NCBI GenBank assembly: GCA_021784715.1
Contig: JAJYHP010000032.1
Location: 1-20,713 of the forward strand
DNA length: 20,713 nt
Direction: 5' to 3'
Source of the DNA: a bacterium
Lineage (GTDB): Bacteria > Eremiobacterota > Eremiobacteria > Baltobacterales > Baltobacteraceae
Under the pieces are notes generated by a model, which saw only the letters and a program-made list of their open reading frames with translations, made no database searches and had not been told where the DNA came from. Each line of letters begins with the position of its first letter. Position 1 is the first letter of the stretch. This document shows, piece after piece, positions 1 to 8,871 of this stretch. The position numbers and the translations under genes were made by a program.

Positions 1-1
1 C

Positions 2-199
2 GGCCGCGCCCCAGCGGGCTGGAACGAACTCGATGCCCTGCGGGAGACCCTCGACGGGCATGCGACCGCGCACATGGAGCGCCTTGCGCGCCTCGAGCGG
101 TCGAACGCCGAGATCGACCGCGAGGTTCGGCGACCCGCCGCTGAGATCGCGGCGCGCCCCGCAGGAACAACCTTCTTGCGCCGCCTCTTCGGTGGCTAA
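2..199 (+). CDS. C-terminal end of an unrecognised charged helical protein (5' end outside window)
   Basis: The reading frame beginning at base 2 is open to a TAA at 197-199 and gives 65 residues. The first half is rich in Glu, Arg, Leu and Ala with a roughly heptad spacing (for example HMERLARLERSNAEIDREV), which suggests an alpha-helical or coiled-coil tail. It is followed by an Ala/Pro/Arg-rich linker and a terminal FLRRLFGG. An in-frame ATG occurs at 74, but the frame is open to the window edge, so this is most simply the tail of a longer gene. I do not recognise a family. It is the only plus-strand gene left of nagA, 102 bases upstream, and could be co-transcribed with it. An overlapping frame at 33-266 is the alternative but lacks any protein-like pattern. 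Confidence 0.5.
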   Translation, partial: GRAPAGWNELDALRETLDGHATAHMERLARLERSNAEIDREVRRPAAEIAARPAGTTFLRRLFGG

Positions 200-301
200 T
201 GCCGAAGCTCATGTATCGTTGCGCCGGCGCCTCGTGCGTCGGGCCGCATACGGGACGGCAGACTAGGGGGTAATCCGAGCCCGTCGAAGCAGCATTTCGG
301 T

Positions 302-1447
302 ATGCCTATCATTATCGGTCCAGCCTTCCTCGCCTTAGGCGACGGCAGCTCGGCCTTCGCGAGGCTTGCGATCGATCGTGGCCGCATCGCGGCGATTCTC
401 CCGGCCGAGGGCCCGAGCGAGCATCCCTGCCCCGAAGGCTGTTCGGTCGCACCCGGTCTTATCGACCTGCACACCAATGGTGCCGACGACATGCTCTTCA
501 ATCGCGATCAAGGCTACGCGGTTCCGGTCGCCTCGCGCGCCTATGCTGCGACCGGCGCAACCGGGTTCGTCGCCTCGGTAATGACCGCGCCCTGGGAATC
601 GATGCTGCACGCCGCATCGGAGATCGTCGAAGCCGCGCATGAGTTGGAAGAGAACGAGCCACAGGGAGCGCGCTGCCTCGGCATCCATTTCGAGGGGCCT
701 TTTCTCAATACAAAATTTCGCCGCGTTCATCGCGGCGATTGTTTGCTGGCGGCATCGAGCGCGCGGGCGCAAGAGATGGTCGACGCCTGTCGGGGAGCGC
801 TCGTCATGGTCACGCTCGCCCCGGAAGTCGAGGGCGCGAGCGAATTCGTTCGCACGATGCTCGAGCACGGCGTCGCCTGCTCCGCCGGACACACCGCGAC
901 ACGGTATGCAGAGGGCTTACTCGCAATCGGTACCGGTTATCGAAGCCTCACGCATGCGTTTAACGGCATGGGCCCGCTCGATCACCGCGATCCATCGTTA
1001 CTTGCAGCGTTTATGCAAGATCGACGCACCACCGTTCAACTGATCTGCGACGGACATCATGTCTCGCCGCCGATGGTCGATCTGCTCTATCGTATGCTCG
1101 GCGACCGTGTCGTCCTGACGACCGACTTCATGCCCCCGGCAGGTCCGGGCTATCGCGTCGAAGGCGGCGTCATGCGCGCCGACGACGGCACGATCGCGGG
1201 AAGCGCACTGACGATGGACCGCGCGTTGCGGAACTATATGGCCTTTACCGGCCTCCCGTTCGCGCAAGCAATCGTCGCAGCGACGCACGCGCCCGCGCGC
1301 ACGATCGGCGCTCAGAGCGAGATCGGACGCATCGCCGTCGGCATGCGCGCCGACCTCTCGTTCTGGGACGATCGCTACGAAGTGCTCGCGACGATGGTCG
1401 GCGGCGAATTCGTCTATCGGCGTGCGGACGCCCTCGTCCCGATTTAA
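302..1447 (+). CDS. nagA: N-acetylglucosamine-6-phosphate deacetylase
   Basis: This 381-residue protein has the usual length and motif order of NagA, a cytoplasmic amidohydrolase that removes acetate from GlcNAc-6-phosphate to give glucosamine-6-phosphate for amino-sugar catabolism or cell-wall recycling. Seen in the sequence: the N-terminal PGLIDLHTNG strand at about 51-60, metal-ligand Glu131 in HFEGPF, His197 in SAGHT, His218 in LTHAFNGM, substrate-binding DGHH at 250-253 and catalytic Asp275 in TTDFMPPAG. The conserved C-terminal AGSALTM follows at about 299. The HxH of related amidohydrolases is reduced to DLHTNG, as is normal for NagA. The ATG at 302 is the only good start in the frame; no strong ribosome binding site is visible. 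No nagB or transporter lies beside it in this window. Confidence 0.93.
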   Translation: MPIIIGPAFLALGDGSSAFARLAIDRGRIAAILPAEGPSEHPCPEGCSVAPGLIDLHTNGADDMLFNRDQGYAVPVASRAYAATGATGFVASVMTAPWESMLHAASEIVEAAHELEENEPQGARCLGIHFEGPFLNTKFRRVHRGDCLLAASSARAQEMVDACRGALVMVTLAPEVEGASEFVRTMLEHGVACSAGHTATRYAEGLLAIGTGYRSLTHAFNGMGPLDHRDPSLLAAFMQDRRTTVQLICDGHHVSPPMVDLLYRMLGDRVVLTTDFMPPAGPGYRVEGGVMRADDGTIAGSALTMDRALRNYMAFTGLPFAQAIVAATHAPARTIGAQSEIGRIAVGMRADLSFWDDRYEVLATMVGGEFVYRRADALVPI

Positions 1448-1454
1448 CGGATTC

Positions 1455-1661
1455 CTACGTCCCGAACTCTCGCGCAATCTCCGCCTTCATGGCATCGGTC
1501 GAGACGCGCGTTTCTAGAAATACTTCGATCGCGCCGACGAGAACCGCGAGCGTATCGCCGACCGTTAACGCCGTCGGCAATCATCGAAGCGCATCGCGGG
1601 TGAGCGCGTTAAGCGCAACGGCGAGGCTTGCAAGCACGAAGAGACCGATCGCTCCTGCCGA
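1455..1661 (-). pseudogene. Possible decayed membrane-protein gene fragment
   Basis: The 260-base gap between the convergent ends of nagA and the DUF2079 gene holds no intact gene. On the minus strand one frame runs from just after a TAG (1664-1662) to a TAG at 1457-1455, broken once by an in-frame TGA at 1583-1581. Read through, it gives a hydrophobic segment (AIGLFVLASLAVALNAL), the stop, then about 42 residues including LTVGDTLAVLVGAIEVFLET and a charged end. Both halves look protein-like and share one frame, which suggests a gene remnant broken by a nonsense mutation. A TTG directly after the TGA could instead start a very small protein. I do not recognise the family. A plus-strand frame at 1489-1674 covers the same bases but is low-complexity Ser/Arg/Ala and is less convincing. 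Confidence 0.3.
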
Positions 1662-1707
1662 CTATTTCTCCTAAACGGCAGCACGATTGCAACCCAATGC
1701 CGATCTA

Positions 1708-3060
1708 TTATTTTCCCGGATCACAACTTTTACGGTGATACAGCTCAACCCCGTCCTTCACCCAGACTAAAGAATACTCCCTCGCCTCGCGCTTCGAGAT
1801 CGTCGAAAACATTCGAATCTGCGTTTGCGGAAACAATGAGGGATCGACAAGTGCATAGCAAGGGAGATTCTTCATACCCAGTTCGAAGCGCCGACTACTC
1901 CAAAGATGTCCGAAGGGCCCGTTGCTTACACCGATCGTACCTTTTGGGGGTAGATCATTCCCAAGAATGGAATCAAGAGCCGCGTCTTGAGCCGTCCTTC
2001 CGTGAACGGTCGCCTTCCAATGCAACGGGCTCGCAAAAATCAGGATCGAAGCGCTTGCAAACAAACACCAGGCAAATATCTTCGGTAGCGTGTTACGCCT
2101 GGCAGCACTCATGCGTGCCGCCCCCATAACAAAGGCTACCATTATGTAGCCAATCCACACGCCGCTGTAATGGGCCTGAACATCTCGCAATGAATCGTCC
2201 GGCGGGATTAGTACCTCGAGTAATGGCGTCACCGCGAAGAGCAACCAAGGACCACTATTGAGCGGAAGAAGGCCAAGCGGAATGAGTACTTCAGCCAGGA
2301 ACCCGATCCGCCTCAACATGCTCGTGACCGGCGGCGTTACGGCACTTGCAACCGGCGAAAAAATAGGATTTAACGCTACCCAGTTCGCGTGTACATCGTA
2401 GCGCCACACCAACCACGCCGCCGGAACGGCCAACGAACCACACAGCACCACAGCGGAAAACCGTAAAAGATCGCGGTCACCTTTTTGATACGCATAAATT
2501 CCCGCGATTACCGCATCCCACGCCAAAAATATACCTTGATCCTCCTTAATTCCAAGCGTGAATATTGCTACTAATGAGGCCGCCGCCCAATTCCGGCGCA
2601 AGACGAATACGAAAAGCCATATCGTTGCAGCCGGAGCAAAACAAGTTTCGTATGGAACGTTATAAATCAACCCACCAAGGGGTGGATAAAGAAACGCAAC
2701 CCACGCAGCGGCAACCGCATAGCTCTTCGGCAGACGATCCTTAGCAAGCTCGTAGACACCAATGCCGACGAGAGCGCCGGCGAGGGACTGCAAAATAAGT
2801 ATGGGGAGAACGGAATGCGTTAGCTGAATAAAAGGAGCAAACAGATCATAAATCGGCGAAAAGTGAACGTAAAAGTGACTTCCCTCGACCGAGTTCCGCA
2901 ACATGCCCGATGGATCGTCCATCGCTTGCATGAAGAGTCCGAAATCGGTCAGACAATTATACGTCCACCATGTGTTAAAATTCAGAGCTAAATATGCAGT
3001 AAAAAACAGCCCCGCACCGACCCATAAGGCCGCCTTCCATGTCCGAAAAGAGCCGAGCAT
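1708..3060 (-). CDS. DUF2079 polytopic membrane protein
   Basis: The 450-residue product has many hydrophobic segments and begins with a membrane helix near 11-28. It carries the DUF2079 pattern: an acidic loop after helix one (TDFGLFMQA, about 38-46), HFSPIYDLFAP at 66-76, PYETCFAP near 136-143 and IKEDQGIFL at 171-179, then a late HYSGVWIGY loop. DUF2079 proteins are related in architecture to GT-C glycosyltransferases that use lipid-linked sugars, but their substrates are mostly unknown, so no reaction is assigned. The ATG at 3060 lies 9 bases beyond the livF stop, with GGGAGG over the end of livF as a rather distant ribosome binding site. The DNA is clearly more AT-rich than its neighbours (24 G+C of 60 in 2521-2580), which suggests acquisition by transfer. 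Confidence 0.85.
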   Translation of the reverse strand: MLGSFRTWKAALWVGAGLFFTAYLALNFNTWWTYNCLTDFGLFMQAMDDPSGMLRNSVEGSHFYVHFSPIYDLFAPFIQLTHSVLPILILQSLAGALVGIGVYELAKDRLPKSYAVAAAWVAFLYPPLGGLIYNVPYETCFAPAATIWLFVFVLRRNWAAASLVAIFTLGIKEDQGIFLAWDAVIAGIYAYQKGDRDLLRFSAVVLCGSLAVPAAWLVWRYDVHANWVALNPIFSPVASAVTPPVTSMLRRIGFLAEVLIPLGLLPLNSGPWLLFAVTPLLEVLIPPDDSLRDVQAHYSGVWIGYIMVAFVMGAARMSAARRNTLPKIFAWCLFASASILIFASPLHWKATVHGRTAQDAALDSILGNDLPPKGTIGVSNGPFGHLWSSRRFELGMKNLPCYALVDPSLFPQTQIRMFSTISKREAREYSLVWVKDGVELYHRKSCDPGK

Positions 3061-3069
3061 TTCCGCTGT

Positions 3070-3779
<710 letters not shown>

Positions 3780-3783
<4 letters not shown>

Positions 3784-4541
3784 GCCGGCGCACCCAAGTA
3801 GGCTTCGATAACCCGTGGATGCTCGCGAATCTCGCTCGGCGCTCCTTCGGCGATCTTCTCGCCGTAATCGAGTACCGCGATGCGTTCGCAGAGGTCCATC
3901 ACCAGGCCCATGTCGTGCTCGATTAACAGCACGGTCGCGCCGGTATCGCGGATCGCGCGAATCAATGTTAGCAGATCCCGTTTCTCCGACGGGTTTAACC
4001 CGGCGGCGGGTTCGTCGAGCAGCAACAGGCGCGGGCGAGCGGCGAGCGCGCGCGCGATCTCGAGGCGGCGTTGCGTGCCGTACGGAAGGTTGCGGGCGAA
4101 CTGTTCGTCGACCCCCGCGATGCCGACAAAACGGAGGAGTTCGCGGGCGCGCCGTTCCGCCTCGGCACGTTCGCGACGTTCGCGCGCAGTGTCGAGCAAC
4201 GAATCGACGACATTCGCCCGCAGCAAGAGGTGCTCGCCGACCATCACGTTCGCGAGCGCCGACGCATTTCCGAAGAGCCGAAGGTTTTGGAAGGTCCGCG
4301 CGACGCCGAGTTTCGCGATTCTCTGCGTCGTCAAACCGGCGATCGACGTTCCACCGATGGCGATGCTGCCTTCGTCGAACCGGTAGATCGCCGTCAAGAG
4401 ATTGAAGAGCGTCGACTTCCCCGCACCGTTCGGGCCGATGATGCCGAAGATCGCGCCCTCTTCAACAGTGAGCGTCACGTTCGAGACCGCCGTCAATGCC
4501 CCGAAGCGTTTGGTTACCTGCACAAGATCGAGAATGCTCAT
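3780..4541 (-). CDS. livG: Branched-chain amino acid-type ABC transporter ATP-binding protein LivG
   Basis: The 253-residue protein is the second ATPase subunit of the importer. It shows Walker A GPNGAGKS at 36-43, the LivG hallmark ARTFQNLRLF at 81-90 containing the Q-loop, the degenerate signature LPYGTQRRLEIARAL at 152-166 that LivG proteins commonly carry in place of LSGGQ, and Walker B RLLLLDEPAAGLNP at 171-184. The H-loop is in LLIEHDMGLV. A long insert between the Q-loop and the signature (about residues 100-135) is also typical of LivG. The ATG at 4541 overlaps the livM stop as ATGA, and the stop overlaps the livF GTG. It should pair with LivF beneath the LivH/LivM membrane pair. Confidence 0.94.
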
Positions 4542-5614
4542 GCCTCGGCCTCAGCTTCTCCGGCATGGTGTAATTCGGCGCGTCGCTCTTTATTGGGCAG
4601 CAGCCCCTCGGGCCGAAAGAGCATGATCCCTACGAGAATCGCACCATAGATCAGGAAGTGAATATTGGAGAGATCGACGGTCGTATGGAACGTCGTATCG
4701 ACCAACGAATTGATCTGCGGCAGGAGCGCGGAGTTCACGATCGTCAACAGCAAGCTCCCGACGACGACCCCGACGATATTCCCCATACCGCCGAGCACCA
4801 ACATCGAGACGATTAAGACGCTCACCTGAAAACCGAAGAGATCCGGCGAGACGAGCGCAAGCTTTGCGGCAAACAGCACGCCGCCGATCCCGGAGAACGA
4901 AGCACCGATCGCAAAGGCCGCCAGCTTCGATCGCAGAACATCGATCCCCGCATGCTTTGCGGCGAGTTCGTCTTCGCGGATCGCCATCCAGGCGCGTCCC
5001 AAGCGGCTCTCGCGTAGATTCCGCGATATCCAGAGCGCAAAGACGATCCCTACGAGTGCGATGTAATAGTACGGCATCACCGACGCACCGAAGGAGTGGC
5101 CGAAGAACGTCGGCACGTCGAGTGCGGCGATGCCGTTGGGGCCGCCGGTATATTTCGTCAAATTCTGAAAAATTTGCGGAACGATTTCACCGAACCCCAG
5201 GGTCACGATCGCAAGATAATCCCCATGCAGGCGCAACGTCGGTGCGCCGAGCAGCGCCCCGAAGAGCGCCGCCAGCGCGGCCGCAAGAAAGAGTAGCACC
5301 CAGAACGGCAGGTGCAGCCCGAACTGCGGACTGGCAAGCATTCCGTACGTATAGGCGCCGATCGCAAAAAACGCTGCGTAGCCCAGATCGAGTAAGCCCG
5401 CAAAACCGACCACGATATTTAGGCCCAACGCGAGCATCACGTAGACGGCGGCGTCGGCTAAGACGCTAAAGACCGCCTCGTTCCCATAAAAACGCGGGGC
5501 GATGACGAGAAAAGCCGCCAGGGACAGCGCGATAGCAATCTTCACCCGGCGATCGTGGAAGCGCTCGATCCCGACGCACGCCGCGATGGCGATGAAGGCG
5601 TACGCGTAGATCAT
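4538..5614 (-). CDS. livM: Branched-chain amino acid-type ABC transporter permease LivM
   Basis: This 358-residue inner-membrane permease has about ten hydrophobic segments. The family signature VMLALGLNIVVGFAGLLDLG followed by YAAFFAIGAYTYGML lies near residues 60-93, and the cytoplasmic coupling loop RNLRESRLGRAWMAIREDELAA around 200-221, where LivG or LivF would dock, ends with the characteristic GIDV. The C-terminal tail is short and charged, ending in repeated Glu-Ala. Its ATG at 5614 overlaps the livH stop as ATGA. Together with LivH it forms the translocation channel. Substrate class is inferred from the family only; urea, amide and branched-chain amino acid systems share this architecture. 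Confidence 0.93.
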   Translation of the reverse strand: MIYAYAFIAIAACVGIERFHDRRVKIAIALSLAAFLVIAPRFYGNEAVFSVLADAAVYVMLALGLNIVVGFAGLLDLGYAAFFAIGAYTYGMLASPQFGLHLPFWVLLFLAAALAALFGALLGAPTLRLHGDYLAIVTLGFGEIVPQIFQNLTKYTGGPNGIAALDVPTFFGHSFGASVMPYYYIALVGIVFALWISRNLRESRLGRAWMAIREDELAAKHAGIDVLRSKLAAFAIGASFSGIGGVLFAAKLALVSPDLFGFQVSVLIVSMLVLGGMGNIVGVVVGSLLLTIVNSALLPQINSLVDTTFHTTVDLSNIHFLIYGAILVGIMLFRPEGLLPNKERRAELHHAGEAEAEA

Positions 5615-6522
5615 ACCTTCTCCGGCAGCGACTCACCGAGCAACCCGCTCGGGCGAAAAACGAGTACGAGAATCAGGACGGAGAAAACCGCCACGTTACT
5701 CCACTGCCCGCCGATGAACCAGGTTGAAAACGATTCCAGAAGTCCGATGAGAAAACCACCGAGCATCGCCCCGGCGATATTCCCGATTCCGCCGAGCACC
5801 GCAGCGGTAAATGCACGCAACCCGGCACCGAAGCCGTTGAGGAACCATGCCGAACCAAACGATACGCCGCCGACGAAACCGGCGACGCCGGCGAGAGCTC
5901 CGGCGATGAGGAAGGTGAGGGCGATCGTACGATCGACGTCGATGCCGACTAACGCGGCGGCGTCGCGATCCTGCGCGACCGCACGCATCGCTTTCCCGAG
6001 TCGGCTTCGCTGCACGAAATAGTGCAGCGCGATCATCGTCGCAACGGCAAGCGCAACGACGACGATCTGTTGGACGCCGACCTGCAGCGCTCCGATCTGT
6101 AACTCCGGGTTGGGAATTACGTTGGGGAATGGAACCGGTGCCGAACCCTGCCAGAGCTCGATGAGATTTTCGAGCATGAACGAGACGCCGATTGCAGTGA
6201 TAAGGGGCGCCAAGCGCGGCGCCTTGCGCAAGCGCCGATAGGCGAGCCGCTCGATGCCGGCATTGAGGAGAGCGCAAGCAAGAATCGCCACCAGCAACGC
6301 CGCGACGATACCGAGGATCAAGCCCGCTCCGTGCAGGACGTTCGCCGCCCGCAAGGCGACTAATACGACGAGGGCGGTAAAGGAACCGAACGTATAGACG
6401 TCACCGTGGGCGAAGTTAATGAGCTCGAGAATACCGTAGACAAGCGTGTAACCCAGCGCGATCAAGGCGTAGATCGCGCCGAGTTCGACGCCGTTGGCTA
6501 GTTGGGCGAGAAACTCGTGCAA
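5611..6522 (-). CDS. livH: Branched-chain amino acid-type ABC transporter permease LivH
   Basis: The 303-residue product is the second permease. It opens with the highly conserved GAIYALIALGYTLVYGILEL and INFAHGDVYTFGSF (about 14-48), has a coupling loop RSRLGKAMRAVAQDRDAAALVGID near 170-193, and ends with FRPSGLLGE, a common LivH C-terminus. The most upstream supported start is TTG at 6522-6520, 4 bases after the livK stop (TAA at 6529-6527); it gives MHEFLAQLANGVELG, which matches the usual short lead before the first helix. No strong ribosome binding site is visible, so translational coupling to livK is likely. The end overlaps the livM ATG. Confidence 0.93.
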   Translation of the reverse strand: MHEFLAQLANGVELGAIYALIALGYTLVYGILELINFAHGDVYTFGSFTALVVLVALRAANVLHGAGLILGIVAALLVAILACALLNAGIERLAYRRLRKAPRLAPLITAIGVSFMLENLIELWQGSAPVPFPNVIPNPELQIGALQVGVQQIVVVALAVATMIALHYFVQRSRLGKAMRAVAQDRDAAALVGIDVDRTIALTFLIAGALAGVAGFVGGVSFGSAWFLNGFGAGLRAFTAAVLGGIGNIAGAMLGGFLIGLLESFSTWFIGGQWSNVAVFSVLILVLVFRPSGLLGESLPEKV

Positions 6523-6526
6523 GCCG

Positions 6527-7747
6527 TTATTCGCTTAGATTGAGTTGCTCGATAAATGCAGAACGACCGTTGCGAATCGCATAGAGCGAGATTACGGGCT
6601 TGCGGACGTCGCCGTTCTTATCGAACGAGATCGGCCCGATCGGCGTCAGCACCTCGTTCTTCGTGCTGCGCGGGATCTTGGCGAGCACTTGCGCTCGCGT
6701 GGGCATCTTCTTCCCGTTCGCGACGATCGCTTGTTCGATCGCCGAAATCGCGACCTCGGTCGCCGCATAGGCGTTGGCACTATAGGGGCCGACATCGCTA
6801 CCGAATTTCGCCTTGTATGCAGCGACGAATTGTTTTGCCGCGGGCAGTAAGTCTGCGTTCGGAGCCGCAACCGTGTAATAGGTTCCGTCGGCGCGTTTCT
6901 TCGCGACCTCGGCGATATCGGGGATGCCGTCGCCGCCCATAAAAGCAACCTTCCCCATCCCGACATCGAACATCTGCCGCCGCAGCAAGCCGCCGCCGGT
7001 GCTGGTGGTGCCGCCGAAGAAAATAAAGTCCGGCTTATATCCTTTTATTTTCAGCAACAACGCTTTGAAATCTTGGGTATCGGGCGCGATGTGATCGCGT
7101 CCGAGCACGGTGCCGCCGAGTTTTGCGAAATCGCGAGAGAAGACGTTTGCGAGATCGAGACCGTAGGTCTCATTATCGTCGACGATATACACACGCTTGA
7201 GTTTGAGATCGAGCGCGAAGCGCGCCGCCGCCGAACCCTGCCGTGAATCGGTCGTGCAGACGCGAAAAAAGGTGTTGACGGTGGGGTTCGCACGACGCAA
7301 CATCGCCGCGCCCTTGCCAAGCGTCAGGCCGTCGCTCACCGCCGAAGGGCTGATCTGCACGATTCCCGCTTGGTTGGTTATCGGAATCTCTGCGGCGGCG
7401 ACGTTGGAGTTATACGGACCGATAATCGCAAGCACACTATCGTCGGCGATCAGCGTCCGAACGTTACTCGCGCCCTGCTGCGGATTGTGAACGCCTTGTT
7501 GCGTGTCGTCGAGCGCTTGCACGGCGAAGGTGAAGCCGCCGGGAACCCCTTTGGCGTTCGCGCGGGCGACCGCAAGTTTAATGCCGTCGAGCGTACTGGT
7601 ACCGACCGAGGCATCCGCCCCGGAGAGCGGCAAGTCGACGCCGATACCGATCGTCGTCGATGCGGGAGCGGGGCCGCTCGAACAGCCCGCAAGCGGCGCC
7701 GCGAGCAAAAGAAGGGCCGCTAGCGCGGCGATACGAGGCGATCTCAT
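6527..7747 (-). CDS. livK: Periplasmic branched-chain amino acid-type substrate-binding lipoprotein LivK
   Basis: This 406-residue protein is the extracytoplasmic ligand-binding subunit (Peripla_BP_6/type I fold). It begins with a lipoprotein signal peptide: MRSPR, a hydrophobic stretch and the lipobox LAGC with Cys22 as the acylation site. A Pro/Ala/Ser linker leads to TIGIGVDLPLSG, the standard first strand and ligand loop. Further family features are IIGPYNSNVAAAEIPITNQAG near 110-130, FFRVCTTDSRQG, VYIVDDNETYGLDLA and the late ANAYAATEVAISAI helix. The ATG at 7747 is 10 bases after the stop of the upstream cyclase-like gene, with AGG just ahead. The transported ligand is not certain: family members bind branched-chain amino acids, amides, urea or aromatic acids. 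Confidence 0.92.
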   Translation of the reverse strand: MRSPRIAALAALLLLAAPLAGCSSGPAPASTTIGIGVDLPLSGADASVGTSTLDGIKLAVARANAKGVPGGFTFAVQALDDTQQGVHNPQQGASNVRTLIADDSVLAIIGPYNSNVAAAEIPITNQAGIVQISPSAVSDGLTLGKGAAMLRRANPTVNTFFRVCTTDSRQGSAAARFALDLKLKRVYIVDDNETYGLDLANVFSRDFAKLGGTVLGRDHIAPDTQDFKALLLKIKGYKPDFIFFGGTTSTGGGLLRRQMFDVGMGKVAFMGGDGIPDIAEVAKKRADGTYYTVAAPNADLLPAAKQFVAAYKAKFGSDVGPYSANAYAATEVAISAIEQAIVANGKKMPTRAQVLAKIPRSTKNEVLTPIGPISFDKNGDVRKPVISLYAIRNGRSAFIEQLNLSE

Positions 7748-7757
7748 GCCTGACGGA

Positions 7758-8792
7758 TTAGCCCGCCCGGTCGTTCTCCCCTGGCGCCTCGGCTTCTTCG
7801 GGCGTCGGCTTCCATTCCATCACCGCAAAACCGTCCACCTCTGCCTCAATCGGCGTGAAACCGCTCTTGTTCTCCAGCCGCCCGAACACCTCGGTGCTCA
7901 GCCAGAGCGCGTTGATATCGGCGTGTTTTTGCATGTGCCCGGCGACATCGATCGAATGGTCGGCGATTTTCTCGAGCTGACTATCCTCGAAGATCACCAC
8001 CTCGCCGTCGTTTAGTCCGCAACGCACTTCGATCGGGGTGCGCAGTTGATTCTCATCCCGATTGAACGGTGCGAGTGCGGCGAGCACGCGCTGTCCCGCG
8101 GCGACGCCGAGATCTCGGTCGAGAAAGCAAGCCATCACGCCGTCGGGGGTCCACGTCTGCTTCCACACGCTATAGGAATCAAACGTGTTGCGAACCATCT
8201 CTTCGTAGGCTTGAAACGTCGCGGCGACCGCCGTCGGGCGTTCGCCGACCTTCATCTTCGTGGAGCCGACGATATCGATCGAGAGAAACGTACAGGGTTT
8301 GCGCGAAGAAGATTTCAGCGCCCCCTCGATCTCGCGGTAGCGTTTCAGCAAGATACTGCGATGGTGCTCGGATTCCGCGTCGAGCCTGCGCAACGAAAGG
8401 CCGCCGTCGGCACCATCGCCGCGCGGTGCACTCAGTCCGCTGCGCGTCGAGGCTTTAAAGGTGCGACGGACGATGTAATCGAGCCGTTGCAAAAGCGAAT
8501 CGATAATTCCCTTCGCGATCCAGACCGCGATCGCGATGCCGAGCGGCGCGTAATTGATGCGCGTGGGGCTCGGCCAGCTCAGGCCAAACCAGCGCGACAC
8601 GACGCGTATGTCGCCGTCGCCGAGTCGGTGCGCGAGCTTCACGAGTGCGGTCGCTTCAAGGCGAGGTGCGTGTACGAATTCCAGAGCGAAGAGCCCCAGC
8701 AATACGAGGGAGGCGATCCACACGGCGAGCCCCAACGCAAATCGAAGCACGGCGATGAGTGCAAGGAGCATCCCACGAGGGGTGAGAGACAT
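7758..8792 (-). CDS. Membrane protein with class III adenylate/guanylate cyclase-like domain, probably degenerate
   Basis: The 344-residue protein has one long hydrophobic N-terminal segment (about 8-40), a loop, a second hydrophobic segment (about 82-100) and a C-terminal class III cyclase homology domain (about 166-327). The first metal-binding Asp is present as Asp173 in FLSIDIVGSTKM; the second is probably Asp217 in TWTPDGVMACF, where the usual GDG is PDG. RCGLNDGEVV at 257-266 matches the conserved RxGxxxGxV strand. The usual VNxAARL segment carrying the catalytic Asn and Arg reads SIDVAGHMQKHA (280-291) and lacks both, so turnover may be lost. A sensor or regulatory role is inference. 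The ATG at 8792 has a good GGAGGAT ribosome site. The stop is 10 bases before livK, so it is probably co-transcribed with the liv genes. Confidence 0.78.
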   Translation of the reverse strand: MSLTPRGMLLALIAVLRFALGLAVWIASLVLLGLFALEFVHAPRLEATALVKLAHRLGDGDIRVVSRWFGLSWPSPTRINYAPLGIAIAVWIAKGIIDSLLQRLDYIVRRTFKASTRSGLSAPRGDGADGGLSLRRLDAESEHHRSILLKRYREIEGALKSSSRKPCTFLSIDIVGSTKMKVGERPTAVAATFQAYEEMVRNTFDSYSVWKQTWTPDGVMACFLDRDLGVAAGQRVLAALAPFNRDENQLRTPIEVRCGLNDGEVVIFEDSQLEKIADHSIDVAGHMQKHADINALWLSTEVFGRLENKSGFTPIEAEVDGFAVMEWKPTPEEAEAPGENDRAG

Positions 8793-8797
8793 ACGCT

Positions 8798-8804
8798 ATC
8801 CTCC
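8798..8804 (-). promoter_or_regulatory. Ribosome binding site of the cyclase-like gene
   Basis: On the minus strand GGAGGAT ends 5 bases before the ATG at 8792. It is one of the strongest Shine-Dalgarno matches in the window and supports this start over downstream alternatives. Confidence 0.7.
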
Positions 8805-8833
8805 AATCCGCAGAAGTCGGTCTAGAAAGTCCT

Positions 8834-8856
8834 CCTTCCTGCCGGGACCTTCCTGC
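8834..8856. repeat. Pair of 9-base direct repeats in the 79-base gap between the GT2 and cyclase-like genes
   Basis: The plus strand carries CCTTCCTGC at 8834-8842 and again at 8848-8856, a 14-base period. On the transcribed minus-strand message these read GCAGGAAGG twice, a purine-rich stretch ahead of the cyclase-like gene. There is no hairpin followed by a T run, so this gap does not look like a classical terminator. A protein-binding site or a simple purine tract is possible. Confidence 0.4.
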
Positions 8857-8871
8857 TTCCTTTTTGCGTTC

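Noticed and set aside
335..892. Open frame of 185 codons on the minus strand
   Set aside because: Antisense to nagA, whose metal ligands are intact; no protein-like pattern.
1581..1583. TGA at 1583-1581 as a selenocysteine codon
   Set aside because: No selenoprotein-like context or downstream hairpin of SECIS type is apparent; a nonsense mutation or a gene end is simpler.
1489..1674. 61-codon plus-strand frame between nagA and the DUF2079 gene
   Set aside because: Ser/Thr/Arg/Ala-rich with no ribosome site. The opposite strand reads more like a real, though broken, membrane protein.
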